Assembly: GCA_001829185.1 (NCBI GenBank)
Contig: MIAR01000004.1
Span: forward strand, 1-64,000
Origin: Spirochaetes bacterium GWB1_60_80
Lineage (GTDB): Bacteria; Spirochaetota; Spirochaetia; Treponematales; UBA12059
Direction: 5' to 3'
Length of the DNA: 64,000 nucleotides
Shown here: one piece after another, positions 44,946 to 55,011 of the stretch
Layout of the letters: each line of letters begins with the position of its first letter
Position numbering within the stretch: position 1 is the stretch's first letter
Program-made: the position numbers and the translations under genes
Notes under the pieces: model-generated
Told to the model about the DNA's origin: nothing
What the model saw: the letters and a program-made list of their open reading frames with translations, nothing else
Database searches by the model: none

Positions 44946-45958
44946 TTGTCACCAAAGGCGTGCGGATTCGACCAGTCAGCCAACCATTGTTTCCGAATAG
45001 CCCGATAAACCGGGCGCTCGAGTAATCCCCTCAGTAGCTTGAGAATGAAGCGCTGGGCAGCTGGACGGCCCGTCAAGTCCACACCATACAGTGTCTCCAA
45101 AGCCCGAACCGGATCCACTCTCGCTAGTAGACGGGCAAATCCGTAACGTTCCGCCGATTTGATCTCTGCATGCCCCCAAAAACCTTCGTTACAATAGATC
45201 AATAGTCTGGCTAGGGAGACAATGTCCACGGCGTTATGACTAAAGACAGTGCGTAGATGTTCAAACTTATGATCGCGCAGAAATAAAAACCAACGCTCTG
45301 GTATTTGCCTTCCCGGGATGTCCTCGCCTCTTTGTATACCCAGTATTTCCTTCTCAATAGTCTGCAGTGTCCTAGACTGCAACGTGTCCCGCCATAAGCT
45401 TCGAGCGGTATGAACAATATCCAGATGCTTGGATACCAGTGAAAAGGGTAAACGGTTAAGAATGCACCGAGTGCGCAGTAGTGGCAAATCGAAGCTTCCG
45501 CCGTTATAAGTGACTATGTACTTTGCCTTATCAAGCTGACTGCATACCGCCTCGATAAACGCGGATTCATACGGGTAGTCTTCCAGGAAATATTGATGTA
45601 CAACAATTTCACCGGCCTCAATGGTTCCCAAAGCAGCTAAAAACGCAACGGTGCCAGCCCTGGTGGATAAACCGGTTGTTTCGAGATCAAAAAAAACTAT
45701 TTCGGAATATCGCGCGGCTTCATCCTTCACTTTCGATGCAAAGATAGCTGGCCGAAAAAAGCATGTCGTCTGCAGGCTATCGAGTGAAAATTTCGTGATG
45801 CACTGAAACACGCCTGGTGCTACAGGCAACCAAGAATTTGGAAGTCCAGATGTTGTATCGGATACTGTTGTAGTGCTGCATGGTTCTGGAATCGGCCGGT
45901 TTTCTGCGGCTACGGTAGTGCGAATCCGATTTAACCTCGCTTTGAGATCAAGCTTCAT
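44918..45958 (-). CDS. mrfB: DEDD-type exonuclease MrfB (YprB), RNase H-like
   Basis: About 346 aa. The exonuclease core has FFDLETTGLSTRAGTVAF (first Asp and Glu), YIVTYNGGSFDLPLLRTR (second Asp) and SHNAVDIVSLARLL (last His/Asp), a DnaQ-like set. The C-terminal part is helical. In Bacillus, MrfA and MrfB act together in repair of mitomycin damage outside nucleotide excision repair. ATG 45958 overlaps the mrfA end by 11 bases. The 3' ends of mrfB and rlmN overlap tail to tail. Confidence 0.88.
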   Translation of the reverse strand: MKLDLKARLNRIRTTVAAENRPIPEPCSTTTVSDTTSGLPNSWLPVAPGVFQCITKFSLDSLQTTCFFRPAIFASKVKDEAARYSEIVFFDLETTGLSTRAGTVAFLAALGTIEAGEIVVHQYFLEDYPYESAFIEAVCSQLDKAKYIVTYNGGSFDLPLLRTRCILNRLPFSLVSKHLDIVHTARSLWRDTLQSRTLQTIEKEILGIQRGEDIPGRQIPERWFLFLRDHKFEHLRTVFSHNAVDIVSLARLLIYCNEGFWGHAEIKSAERYGFARLLARVDPVRALETLYGVDLTGRPAAQRFILKLLRGLLERPVYRAIRKQWLADWSNPHAFGDNQGSRVSPS

Positions 45959-48239
45959 GACTAGGGAGGCGAGCCAATAATTCCAGAAAACCGGCAATTA
46001 CCGTTTTACGATCATCAAGTACGCCAAGAGAGGCATCCGGCAAACCGATACAGGACGGACAACCATTGCGACAACCACAATGGTTTAGACGCTCAAGGCA
46101 AAATGAAAACAAGGCTTGAATATGGGGGTGCAGTGCTTCGGATAATCCAGTTCCCCCGGGATATCTATCCCACACATATAAGGCAGGAGTTTCAAAGTGA
46201 TCGTCGCGAATCTTCCAAGCTACACCTAAATCGCCTTTATCACAAAGCAAAAACAAGGGAGCCATATTCTTGATAAGAAAAGTCAATGCTGCCAGAATAT
46301 TCGCCTTGGCGATTTCAAAACCAGACTGCGTAAGGACCTGGCCGGTCACGGTTGTATCCCCAAAAATGAAGATGACAGCCCGCGTTTGAAGTTCCTCTGG
46401 CGGGAGATAAATCTCTCCATAACCAATATTCTCATGAGTATTGAATCGCAGTTTTTTGAATCTTTCGGCCTGTGAAACAACCAACACATCACCACAGGCT
46501 AAATGGTACAGCTTAAAATCATCATATTCATCTTGGGCAAGGATCCTGATATCGCGCCTGACGACTGCATCGGTAAAATAATTTACATCACTCTCTTCAA
46601 CCGAGCAGAGGCGATTATCGACATCAAGTTTGCGTACTATGAATTGATTACCTCGATGAATGTATATCGCCTTCTCAAATAAAAATTCCTTTGCCCCCGG
46701 TCGATCCATCTCGCCAATTACCACATTCCGGCCACCGGTTTCATCAATGATGACAACATTGTCCGCACTGGCTGAACGTAATGATATTTTTTCTGCCGGG
46801 AAAGCCTCGGATGACCAATACCACCGTGACTGACTTTTCCTGACAATTCCGGCTTCTTCCAAAAAGACAAGGACAGTAGTAAGGTCGGTTCCAAATTTTT
46901 CTGTCCCACAGAATGGTAATTCAAAGGCGGCACATTTTACATGATCTAAATAGATGTAAGGATTGTCAGGATCAATATGGGCACTTTCTGCAGCATCAAG
47001 CATTATCCGTTCCGGGTTTTCAAGCAAGTATTGATCCATCGGATCGCCTGTAGCAATGAAAAATTCATAAGAGATCCCTTGCCTTCGACCAGCTCGGCCC
47101 GTCTGTTGTCTGAAGGAAGCAAGACTACCTGGCCAACCAGCAATGACCGCTGCCTCGAGGCCACCAATATCTATCCCCAACTCAAGGGCATTCGTTGAAA
47201 CCACACCCTGAATTGTTCCATCCCTTAATCCTTTCTCGATAGCGCGGCGTTCAGTGGGCAATAAGCCGGCCCGGTATGGTTCGATCTTGATATGATTATT
47301 CTCGTTATAGGCGTTCCGAAAGTAGTCGTTCAAATAGCTGGCGATGAGTTCTACCCGCAGGCGGGAACGTGCGAATAATATAGTCTTTAGCCCCTGCCGC
47401 AGCAGCTTTGCACAGAGCTGCACCGCTTCTAAAGTGGTACTGCGGCGAATGCCTTGAACTGGATCGACCAATGGAGGATTATAGAGAAAGAGTAAGCGCT
47501 CGGCCTTGGGAGCGCCGTTATTGTCCACCAGTACCGGGCAACGTCCAGTCAATGCGGTGGCAAGGGATTCTGGATTGGTTATGGTGGCAGAACAGAGGAT
47601 GAACTGGGGAGTAGCGCCATAAAAGAGGGCAACCCGCAATAGCCGCCGAATCACATTGGCTACGTGACTGCCAAATACCCCTCGGTAAATATGCATTTCA
47701 TCGATAACAATATACTTGAGAGCGGTAAAAAACCGTGACCATTTAGCATGATTCGGCAGGATGCCAGAATGCAGCATATCGGGATTGGTAATGACAATAC
47801 TAGCCTGCTCTCGAGCTAGCTTCCTGGCCGCCTGCGGCGTATCACCATCATAGATATTCGTTTTAATTTTTTCATCAAGGAAGCCGACTAGGTGGCTAAG
47901 CTCGGCTTGCTGATCCTGAGACAAGGCTTTAGTCGGAAAAAGATAAAATGCACTACTATCGGTGGCCTCCAGCAGACTTTGCATAACCGGTAAATTATAG
48001 CAAAGCGTCTGGCCACTGGCCGTTGGCGTTACCACCACCACATCTTTTCCGTCACGCGCGGCATTCCAAGAAGCTAATTGATGTGAATAAAGCTGTTGGA
48101 TACCCTTTTTAATCAAAGCACTTTTTAAAGAAGCATGAAGATCAACTGGTAAATCGACTGTCTTAGGTTCAACCCCAAGGATATGTTCGATATGAACAAT
48201 GTTGCCTTCCAGGCCGGTTTTACTCAGAAAATCAGGCAT
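45948..48239 (-). CDS. mrfA: DEAD/DEAH helicase MrfA (YprA) with DUF1998
   Basis: About 763 aa. Helicase core: Q-motif region IQQLYSHQLASWNAAR, Walker A-like VVVTPTASGQTLCYNLP (Thr-Ala-Ser-Gly-Gln where most have GKT/S), DEMH (Walker B) in VIDEMHIYRGVFGS, SATI, and the second RecA domain with STNALELGIDIGG and QQTGRAGRR. The C-terminal DUF1998 has four Cys (HCGCRNGCPSCIG) that bind zinc. It is a 3'–5' DNA helicase of the mitomycin-repair pair. ATG 48239; a longer frame from 48293 would reach the divergent glgC leader. The GQT replacement for GKT is notable. Confidence 0.88.
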   Translation of the reverse strand: MPDFLSKTGLEGNIVHIEHILGVEPKTVDLPVDLHASLKSALIKKGIQQLYSHQLASWNAARDGKDVVVVTPTASGQTLCYNLPVMQSLLEATDSSAFYLFPTKALSQDQQAELSHLVGFLDEKIKTNIYDGDTPQAARKLAREQASIVITNPDMLHSGILPNHAKWSRFFTALKYIVIDEMHIYRGVFGSHVANVIRRLLRVALFYGATPQFILCSATITNPESLATALTGRCPVLVDNNGAPKAERLLFLYNPPLVDPVQGIRRSTTLEAVQLCAKLLRQGLKTILFARSRLRVELIASYLNDYFRNAYNENNHIKIEPYRAGLLPTERRAIEKGLRDGTIQGVVSTNALELGIDIGGLEAAVIAGWPGSLASFRQQTGRAGRRQGISYEFFIATGDPMDQYLLENPERIMLDAAESAHIDPDNPYIYLDHVKCAAFELPFCGTEKFGTDLTTVLVFLEEAGIVRKSQSRWYWSSEAFPAEKISLRSASADNVVIIDETGGRNVVIGEMDRPGAKEFLFEKAIYIHRGNQFIVRKLDVDNRLCSVEESDVNYFTDAVVRRDIRILAQDEYDDFKLYHLACGDVLVVSQAERFKKLRFNTHENIGYGEIYLPPEELQTRAVIFIFGDTTVTGQVLTQSGFEIAKANILAALTFLIKNMAPLFLLCDKGDLGVAWKIRDDHFETPALYVWDRYPGGTGLSEALHPHIQALFSFCLERLNHCGCRNGCPSCIGLPDASLGVLDDRKTVIAGFLELLARLPSHEA

Positions 48240-48341
48240 TAATTCTCTGGTATTATTTGAATAGTCCACTATAATATAATACAGCAAGTGCATCCTGAGG
48301 TAAATGCTCTATCTCGGGTCAGCTCAGAGGGGGTACTGATC

Positions 48342-49613
48342 ATGTCCAAGGTTCTATCAATTGTGCTCGGTGGCGGAAAGGGCACCCGCTTGTATCCATT
48401 AACCAAGGATAGGTCAAAACCAGCAGTACCGTTTGGCGGCAAGTATCGTATTGTAGACATACCGATATCAAATTGTATCAATTCCGGATTCAAGCAAATT
48501 TACATTTTGACCCAATTCAATTCGGCCTCCCTTCATTTGCATATTGCCAGAAGCTATGCCTTTGATACTTTCTCTAATGGCTTTGTTGAAATACTGGCCG
48601 CCGAACAAACCCTCACTCATTCTGGCTGGTATGAAGGCACTGCCGATGCCGTGCGTAAAAATCTGATGCACTTTCGTCCTCAGAAGCCAACCCATTACTT
48701 GATTGTATCTGGTGATCAATTATACAGCATGGATCTGGCTGCAATGCTGAAGCAACACATTGAATCAAAGGCTCCCTTGACAATTGCTTGCACTTCTGTC
48801 AGTCGTGAGGATGCCAGTGATTTTGGGATCATGAAAATCGACAGTAAATGCAGAATTACTGAATTTCAAGAAAAACCCGGTCCAGTGAAGGATATTGCAG
48901 ATTATAAAATTCCAGATCGCTTTACCAATCCCTTAAAACCGCATAAACAATTCCTGGCCTCCATGGGAATTTACATTTTCAATGCCGAACTCATGGAAAA
49001 AGCGTTAGAAGGTACTGACAATGATTTTGGAAAGGAAGTTATACCGTCTATTCTGACCAAAAATCCGGTGAATGCCTTTATCTTCAATGGATATTGGGAA
49101 GACATCGGAACTATTAAGAGTTTCTACGACGCTAATATTGATTTGGCCTCTATCGCTCCAGAATTCAATTTTTATGATGAAAACATGCCAATTTATACCC
49201 ACCGACGCAACCTTCCTGCCTCGAAATTAAATTACTGTACATTAAACCAAGCCTTGACAGCGGATGGCTGCATCATAACCAATGCCTCTATTTCAAAATC
49301 GATCATTGGTATCCGAACAATCATTGAAACCGGGGCCAGTATTGATGGCGTGGTTTGTATGGGCGCGGATTATTATGAATCACCCAAAGAGAAAGAACAT
49401 AATTATATAAAAAAAGTACCCAATATCGGTATTGGACACGGCACAATAATCAAAAAAGCAATAATCGATAAAAACGCCCGTATTGGCGCTAATTGTAGAA
49501 TCGGTATTGATAATACTGAGCGGATCGATGGAGAATATGGTACTCATTATATTGTCGATGGCATTATCGTGATCCCCAAGGGAGCAATCATCAACAACGG
49601 GACCACCATTTGA
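48342..49613 (+). CDS. glgC: Glucose-1-phosphate adenylyltransferase
   Basis: About 423 aa. The enzyme makes ADP-glucose for glycogen. VLGGGKGTRLYPLTKDRSKPAVPFGGKYRIVD is the pyrophosphorylase signature, followed by GTADAVRKNL, SGDQLYSMD, EFQEKPG and GYWEDIGTI. The C-terminal left-handed beta helix (residues about 300–420) is present with the hexapeptide rhythm. ATG 48342 lies about ten bases after GAGGGGG. The gene stands alone between divergent mrfA and a convergent gene. Other glycogen genes are not in the window. Confidence 0.94.
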   Translation: MSKVLSIVLGGGKGTRLYPLTKDRSKPAVPFGGKYRIVDIPISNCINSGFKQIYILTQFNSASLHLHIARSYAFDTFSNGFVEILAAEQTLTHSGWYEGTADAVRKNLMHFRPQKPTHYLIVSGDQLYSMDLAAMLKQHIESKAPLTIACTSVSREDASDFGIMKIDSKCRITEFQEKPGPVKDIADYKIPDRFTNPLKPHKQFLASMGIYIFNAELMEKALEGTDNDFGKEVIPSILTKNPVNAFIFNGYWEDIGTIKSFYDANIDLASIAPEFNFYDENMPIYTHRRNLPASKLNYCTLNQALTADGCIITNASISKSIIGIRTIIETGASIDGVVCMGADYYESPKEKEHNYIKKVPNIGIGHGTIIKKAIIDKNARIGANCRIGIDNTERIDGEYGTHYIVDGIIVIPKGAIINNGTTI

Positions 49614-49768
49614 CAGCGTGGTAATACCACCTATACCGATTACATCACCTCGCTTACAGCTCTCAAGCGACGGCGCGGAGTGGAGAATCTTTCTACTGCA
49701 GGCATAGCGATTACAGGTCAACTGGAAGATTATAAATCCAGGATTGCTCGTGTTTATTTTAGATCGCT
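49614..49768. other. Region after glgC
   Basis: No gene is established. The glgC frame stays open for 55 codons past its TGA, ending at a TGA at 49779–49781 inside the convergent gene. GTGGT-AAT-ACCAC at 49619–49631 is a small inverted repeat without a T-run. No clear terminator was seen. Confidence 0.35.
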
Positions 49769-52700
49769 CTACTCTGCACCCTGAAAGCCTAGATTCCCAG
49801 AAAAAGCAGTACCCAAAGGGATCGCGTAGCCAATGCAGGCCGAATTACTAGAAAGCAGTCTCATACCCTTGACCGGCGGCAGGAAGGTTGTACTGGGTGC
49901 CTCGATAAAATTCGGTTTAAACGGCAGCGCTCTTGCATTAACCGGGGAAGCAAGGCGATAAGTTCCAATACTCTGCATTAGGTTATTCAGAGCCGTTATA
50001 TCCTGTAGTGATAAAGTGCCTTGGCTGATGAAGTCGAATCCAGAAAAACAATTAGCCGTCAAGAAGACATTTCTAGAATTCCCGACCTGCAAGAGGATGC
50101 TCGAAAGGGCGACTGATTGCAGAATCGAATTCCCAACCACCACACTGCCGTCAAGAATACTAAAACAAGTAAAACTGGCAGCAGTATTAATAAGGGTTGA
50201 TGCCAGAATGGTGATGCTAGAACCACCATTCAAATTCATTAATTCCACCGCACTTGATCCGGTAGTTGCCAGATATGTGTTAACCATCTCCACTTGTGCT
50301 GAGTAGGCTGATATAAAACGAATTGTAGAATTGCCGGCGCTAACCAATAATTGCGAATTTTTAAGAACCAAAGCCGAATTATTCAGTATGAAACTGTTAA
50401 CACCTAAAAAGGGGGTAATTGAAGCGTTCACGGTGCTGAATTCCACCCTGGAATCGCTGGCAGTAAGGCATTGAAAAAAGCGAACTGATGAGGCTATCAC
50501 AATTTCCGAATCTGCACAGTGTAATTCTGTCCGACGTATATCAAATAATCTGGCCGCCAGACTGTCTTCATAGCTGAAGCCACAGCCAGAAAAGGTAATT
50601 GTAGAGTTATCAGACTTCACTAAATGTGAGCCACAATCAGCGCCAAGTTCGAACTTGGTATTCACAGCCAGCAACTCCCCATTTGCAATATCAATAACCG
50701 GAAGCGGCTTTTCCTGGAAGATGGCGATATCCAGATTAGAAAAGGATAGACTGGCGCCTTCAACCTGAAGCGATCCACCAGCTGATCCATCAGTCGTTCG
50801 AAGTATAATAGTACTGTTCCCGCGGCTATTGTTCCACGCTTCATCCCATCCACCATGGATGGCAATATCCTGGTTAATTAGCAGGGGTAGAGTTATAGTG
50901 ATGGCTCCTCGAACCATTAGACTATGTCGTCCGGTCTGAAGTGTCTTGGCCAAGGCGTCATCAAAATTGTTGAACGGTTTTAGCGGAGAACCATCGGCAT
51001 CCGCGATTTGTCTGGTCGTATCAATGTATATCGATAGTGGATCAACGATATAATCAAAACTACTGATGAGCCTTGATCTATTTCCGAACAAGTCGATTGA
51101 ATAAGCGCGAATCAAAAAAGATTCGCGCTGATCCCCAGCAGCTTGAACCATAACGGGATCAACATAGCGTCTGAACGCTTCTGGATTGGGATTATTAATA
51201 CTATAAAAGATATCAACCTCATTAACTAGCTCAAACTGCACTAAAAAGGCATTTCTTAAATCAGGAGCATTGATAATCCGGATCGCCGGGGCACTGGGTC
51301 GAATACCGCTTACCGAAAATGAAATCACTTGCTCGAAGGCTGGTTTCCCAGGCTGGCTATCGTCGAATATCCGAAGAGCATAGTTATCAATCTGATCGTC
51401 GTTGGCGTTCAGAATCAGGTTAGCCGGAAAAAAGGCCGAATCGTCGTCAATAACGGGAGCTGGCTGATTAATCCCCAGGCTGTACCGTAATGGAGACGCG
51501 GCTTGGATTGAGATAGTCATCGCTTTTGAATAGCGTCCGCCGTTGCTAACTCCCTGAATCAAGGGCTGCGGCCGGGGAGCTGCTTGGGATAGGCGCGTTG
51601 CTCGGCTGGCGCTTCTCTGCCCATCAGAAAATAATTCAAACCACTGCAGCGTGGTTTCACGAGAGGCGCGATTTATTACTACTGGATGACGATAGCGATC
51701 AAAAGATTCGCCATTGAGACTATAGATTAGTTGGTTTGCCAGATCGTGCCAGACCATAAGACTCGCCGCTCCGAATTCAATTAATTCTGGCTCAGTTTCT
51801 GGAAACTCGGGCAGGATAAATGGCAATGAACTAAAATTGTTCGAATCTAAGGTGATTGATTCTACGAGAAAAGTGTGACCAGCCTGAATCGCGAACGAGA
51901 TATGGAAAACGTCACAAAAGTGTTTGGGCCACGGAATTGTCAATAATCGGCCTTGAGAAGGTACAAGCACGGGAGTAAACTGCGATACAGCTGAGATGGC
52001 TTGTTGGTCGCCCATGGCAATAAATACTACTGAGTTCGCGCTCGACAGGCGTACAATCAAGTTATCCTGATACCAGCCGGCAGCTTCAATGGTGGCGGCT
52101 GCGCCGAAGCCGGTCACCAGATCGATAACGGGGTCTGGTTCGGGCGCAGGAACCAAAAAGCTGGAGGATGGAATCAAAGTATAAGGAATTAAGCGGAAAT
52201 TTTCGAGTGCGATCCGGCTGCATAACCCAAGCTGGTTCCGTGAATATGCCGCCACCGAGACAGTGTTTGTACTATCTTGAGCAGCCTGTAAGGTCAACGG
52301 ATTCCTCGAGTCGTTTAACACGAAACCAATCGCTGGATCTACACAAACCCAAATTTCCGCATTGTCTACCTGTACCTCAAAGTCAACGACCACCTCGCCT
52401 CGATAGTCACCTGATGAGGACTTAAAAACCGGCGGTGGTGGCGTCCGGCGATTTATTGTATACTCAGCCTTAAACGGAAGCGTATCTTCACCGGCCTTGC
52501 GCAAAAATAAAGTATAACGACGGATCTCCTCAGGAAAAGCATCCAAAACTAGTATGGTATTGAGAGGTGTCCAAAAATCGGCATTCTCAAAACGGTATTC
52601 ATAGAGCGCGTCAAATGAAAACGACAATGGCACTATTTTGACTGATTCAGCATAATCACCAGAACTAGGCAGCTGCAGACCAGAGACGGGCATCGCTAGG

Positions 52701-52780
52701 GCAGAATCGGCTTGTGTTATCTGCCCAACCAGCGAAAATGGTAAAACAACCGCAAGAATCAATGGCACCCAATATTTCAT
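49769..52780 (-). CDS. Large secreted protein with beta-sandwich repeats and C-terminal beta helix
   Basis: A 1003-aa protein with a signal peptide (MKYWVPLILAVVLPFSLVGQ). Residues about 40–590 hold tandem modules of the chitobiase-C/Ig type (RTPPPPVFKSSSGDYRGEVVVDFEV, SPLRYSLGINQPAPVID, VDIFYSINNPNPEAFRRY). From about 600, IYIDTTRQIADADGSPLKPFNNFDDAL starts a parallel beta-helix/Nos-D-like region with many short N-x-x-F/L turns (NSALVLKNSQLLVSAGNSTI). No catalytic motif is seen. Likely surface or periplasmic, perhaps sugar-binding. It overlaps the upstream gene by four bases. Confidence 0.75.
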   Translation of the reverse strand: MKYWVPLILAVVLPFSLVGQITQADSALAMPVSGLQLPSSGDYAESVKIVPLSFSFDALYEYRFENADFWTPLNTILVLDAFPEEIRRYTLFLRKAGEDTLPFKAEYTINRRTPPPPVFKSSSGDYRGEVVVDFEVQVDNAEIWVCVDPAIGFVLNDSRNPLTLQAAQDSTNTVSVAAYSRNQLGLCSRIALENFRLIPYTLIPSSSFLVPAPEPDPVIDLVTGFGAAATIEAAGWYQDNLIVRLSSANSVVFIAMGDQQAISAVSQFTPVLVPSQGRLLTIPWPKHFCDVFHISFAIQAGHTFLVESITLDSNNFSSLPFILPEFPETEPELIEFGAASLMVWHDLANQLIYSLNGESFDRYRHPVVINRASRETTLQWFELFSDGQRSASRATRLSQAAPRPQPLIQGVSNGGRYSKAMTISIQAASPLRYSLGINQPAPVIDDDSAFFPANLILNANDDQIDNYALRIFDDSQPGKPAFEQVISFSVSGIRPSAPAIRIINAPDLRNAFLVQFELVNEVDIFYSINNPNPEAFRRYVDPVMVQAAGDQRESFLIRAYSIDLFGNRSRLISSFDYIVDPLSIYIDTTRQIADADGSPLKPFNNFDDALAKTLQTGRHSLMVRGAITITLPLLINQDIAIHGGWDEAWNNSRGNSTIILRTTDGSAGGSLQVEGASLSFSNLDIAIFQEKPLPVIDIANGELLAVNTKFELGADCGSHLVKSDNSTITFSGCGFSYEDSLAARLFDIRRTELHCADSEIVIASSVRFFQCLTASDSRVEFSTVNASITPFLGVNSFILNNSALVLKNSQLLVSAGNSTIRFISAYSAQVEMVNTYLATTGSSAVELMNLNGGSSITILASTLINTAASFTCFSILDGSVVVGNSILQSVALSSILLQVGNSRNVFLTANCFSGFDFISQGTLSLQDITALNNLMQSIGTYRLASPVNARALPFKPNFIEAPSTTFLPPVKGMRLLSSNSACIGYAIPLGTAFSGNLGFQGAE

Positions 52781-53382
52781 TTTTTCAAAAGGGCCAAAAT
52801 TTGCCTCAACTCAGGATCCTCTGGATAGTAATGTGTCAGTAGCTCCTGTTCAGTTAGGCCAACCAACTCGTGACTCATATAGTGAATCCATTTCTCGTCT
52901 GCCGGACTGGCAAGTTCATGATAACGGCACCAATAATCTGGCTGGATTGGCAATTCCTCGGTTTTGTACTTGAAGACCTTGTAATCATGAACTGCTATCT
53001 TTAGATGCTTCCTTGGAACACCATGTTCAAGGATAATATTGGCGAGATGATTAATGGTTCGTCCAGAATCAAAAATATCATCAACCAAGAGAACCCGATC
53101 GCCGGTCCGTAAAAATTCAGGTGAATACGTCCAGCCGTCAACTCGGACTTGTTCCTGCTCGCGCACATCTGTATAGGACCGGGCCACGACTGCTGCATAA
53201 AAAACCGGCCGATCGTTAGAGCGCACTAGCTTGAAGTACTCAGACATGACATTCCCCAAGTATGCCCCGCCGCGTAATGAGACATAGATGACATCCGGAA
53301 TGAACCCGTCAGTAGCAATGCGATGAGCGAGTTTGAGGGCATTGTTCCTGATTGAATCATATGAAATGAACTCTTTATTCAT
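52777..53382 (-). CDS. Purine (hypoxanthine/xanthine-type) phosphoribosyltransferase
   Basis: About 201 aa. The PRPP-binding motif VLLVDDIFDSGRTI is complete; VIYVSLRGGAYLGNVMSEYF is the flexible-loop side. The fold and the long C-terminal section after DYWCRYHELASPADEKWIHY resemble archaeal and spirochaetal purine phosphoribosyltransferases that salvage hypoxanthine, guanine or xanthine; which base cannot be fixed here. ATG 53382 has GAGGAG upstream; an upstream ATG (53442) would add 20 residues of no homology. Confidence 0.85.
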   Translation of the reverse strand: MNKEFISYDSIRNNALKLAHRIATDGFIPDVIYVSLRGGAYLGNVMSEYFKLVRSNDRPVFYAAVVARSYTDVREQEQVRVDGWTYSPEFLRTGDRVLLVDDIFDSGRTINHLANIILEHGVPRKHLKIAVHDYKVFKYKTEELPIQPDYWCRYHELASPADEKWIHYMSHELVGLTEQELLTHYYPEDPELRQILALLKK

Positions 53383-53479
53383 GACCGTTCTCCTCTGCGA
53401 AAACCCAAGCTGACCAGCGATCCTGCAGGTGTGGTCAGCCATGATTCAACTAGAATATCACCTAACAATAACTCTAACA

Positions 53480-54997
53480 CTACTTTCTGACTATAGCAAG
53501 CGTTGAAACCGATTGACCATCTCGATATACGGTAAAGCGCACTTCAGTGCTGCGAGGATTATTGAGCTGCACGTAGAAATCCAGAATACTACGAATACTC
53601 ACACCATTAATCGCGGTAATGATATCCCCTGGCTGTAGTGCCAGCACTGCGGCCGGCGTACGAGGCAAGACACTGAGCAAGACGACTCCTGATATCTCGG
53701 TGTCAAGGCGCAAGCGGTTACGCGTCTCCTGGCTCAGCGCGGCTACTTCTAGTCCAGGCCACAAAAACGAGTAATCTTGGTTGGAGAGTCGTTCCTCGAT
53801 GCTTACCCGAACTTCCAAGGAGCGACCATTGCGAATCAGTTGAAATACCGATTCCGTACCAGCCGGCAAGTCACCAACTATCCGAACCAATTGTTCGGTT
53901 GATGAAATTCTGCGACCGTCTATAGCTGTGACAAAATCACCAGGCAACATCCCGCTTTTAGCAGCCGGGCCGGTACTGAACAAACTGCCAACCATGGCAC
54001 CACGCGCGGAATCGGGAATCCCGAGGCTAGCCAAACTGTCCCGCTCCAGAGTCTGTAGCAATACCCCTAACCAACCGTATCTGACCGAGCCATGGGCTAT
54101 CAAATCATCAATTACCCGTTTGGTGTTATTGATCGGTATCGAAAAACCCAACCCGATGCTTCCACCACTCGGCGAAGCGATCCAGGTGTTAATGCCGATT
54201 ATTTCGCCCTTAATGTTAGCCAGAGCACCGCCAGAATTACCCCGATTAATAGCTGCATCGGTCTGGATAAAATCACTAATATTACCGTCAGGACCTCCAT
54301 CCCTACCGACAGCGCTGATCACCCCAATGGTAACAGAAGAAAAAAGCCCAAACGGACTACCCACAGCCACAGTCCAATCCCCAATTTTAATGGCGTCTGA
54401 ATTACCAAGGAGCGCCACTCGAATATCGGTCCGATTGGTTTCAAATGACACCAAGGCGAGGTCGCGACGTTCATCAATGCCAATTATTTTTCCTTCATAC
54501 TCGTCTTCGTCAAAAAGCCGAACCAGGATTTCAGAGGCAGATTGCACGACATGGGCATTAGTTAAAATGTAGGCAGTCCGGCCGGTTTTCCGAACGATAA
54601 CACCTGACCCTAGTCCTTCCGATTCCTGATCCGGGATACTAGGGATTTCACCACCCTCGCCTGGATCACCAAAAAAGAAGCGCCACGGTAATTGCTGATC
54701 CGCAGGCGATGCCCCTTGGCTGGTTATGAGAACCTGCAGCTCCACGACGGATGGCAAGACGGTATTGGCCACATAGTTGAAGGCCAATTGCAAAGACTCA
54801 GCGGTCGAAATGGCTTGCGCGGTGCTGGCTTCGGGCTCAGGCCGCGTTTCTGCATCCACTTCAACACGGCTGCCGCTTCTACCGTTCCCCAGACTAGTAA
54901 AAACCAGGAAAGCACTACCAAAACCTAGCATTATGCCTATGAGTACCAAATTAATAAGAAAGAAACGCCTGGAAAACAGTTTTTTAGTGAACGACAT
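53480..54997 (-). CDS. degP: Periplasmic serine protease DegP/HtrA
   Basis: A 505-aa protein. An N-terminal signal anchor (about 10–34) leads into the trypsin-like domain: His in ILTNAHVVQSA, Asp in RDLALVSF, and Ser in GNSGGAL. Two PDZ domains follow (GWLGVLLQTLERDSLASLGIP … MVGSLFSTGPAAKSGM and GVVLLSVLPRTPAAVLALQPGD). It degrades or refolds misfolded envelope proteins. The membrane anchor suggests a DegS-like location with a DegP-like double PDZ. AAGGAG precedes the ATG; an inverted repeat lies just upstream. Confidence 0.94.
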   Translation of the reverse strand: MSFTKKLFSRRFFLINLVLIGIMLGFGSAFLVFTSLGNGRSGSRVEVDAETRPEPEASTAQAISTAESLQLAFNYVANTVLPSVVELQVLITSQGASPADQQLPWRFFFGDPGEGGEIPSIPDQESEGLGSGVIVRKTGRTAYILTNAHVVQSASEILVRLFDEDEYEGKIIGIDERRDLALVSFETNRTDIRVALLGNSDAIKIGDWTVAVGSPFGLFSSVTIGVISAVGRDGGPDGNISDFIQTDAAINRGNSGGALANIKGEIIGINTWIASPSGGSIGLGFSIPINNTKRVIDDLIAHGSVRYGWLGVLLQTLERDSLASLGIPDSARGAMVGSLFSTGPAAKSGMLPGDFVTAIDGRRISSTEQLVRIVGDLPAGTESVFQLIRNGRSLEVRVSIEERLSNQDYSFLWPGLEVAALSQETRNRLRLDTEISGVVLLSVLPRTPAAVLALQPGDIITAINGVSIRSILDFYVQLNNPRSTEVRFTVYRDGQSVSTLAIVRK

Positions 54998-55011
54998 AAC
55001 AACTCCTTATG

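Noticed and set aside
49619-49631. GTGGT-AAT-ACCAC as the glgC terminator
   Set aside because: The stem is only five base pairs and no T-run follows.
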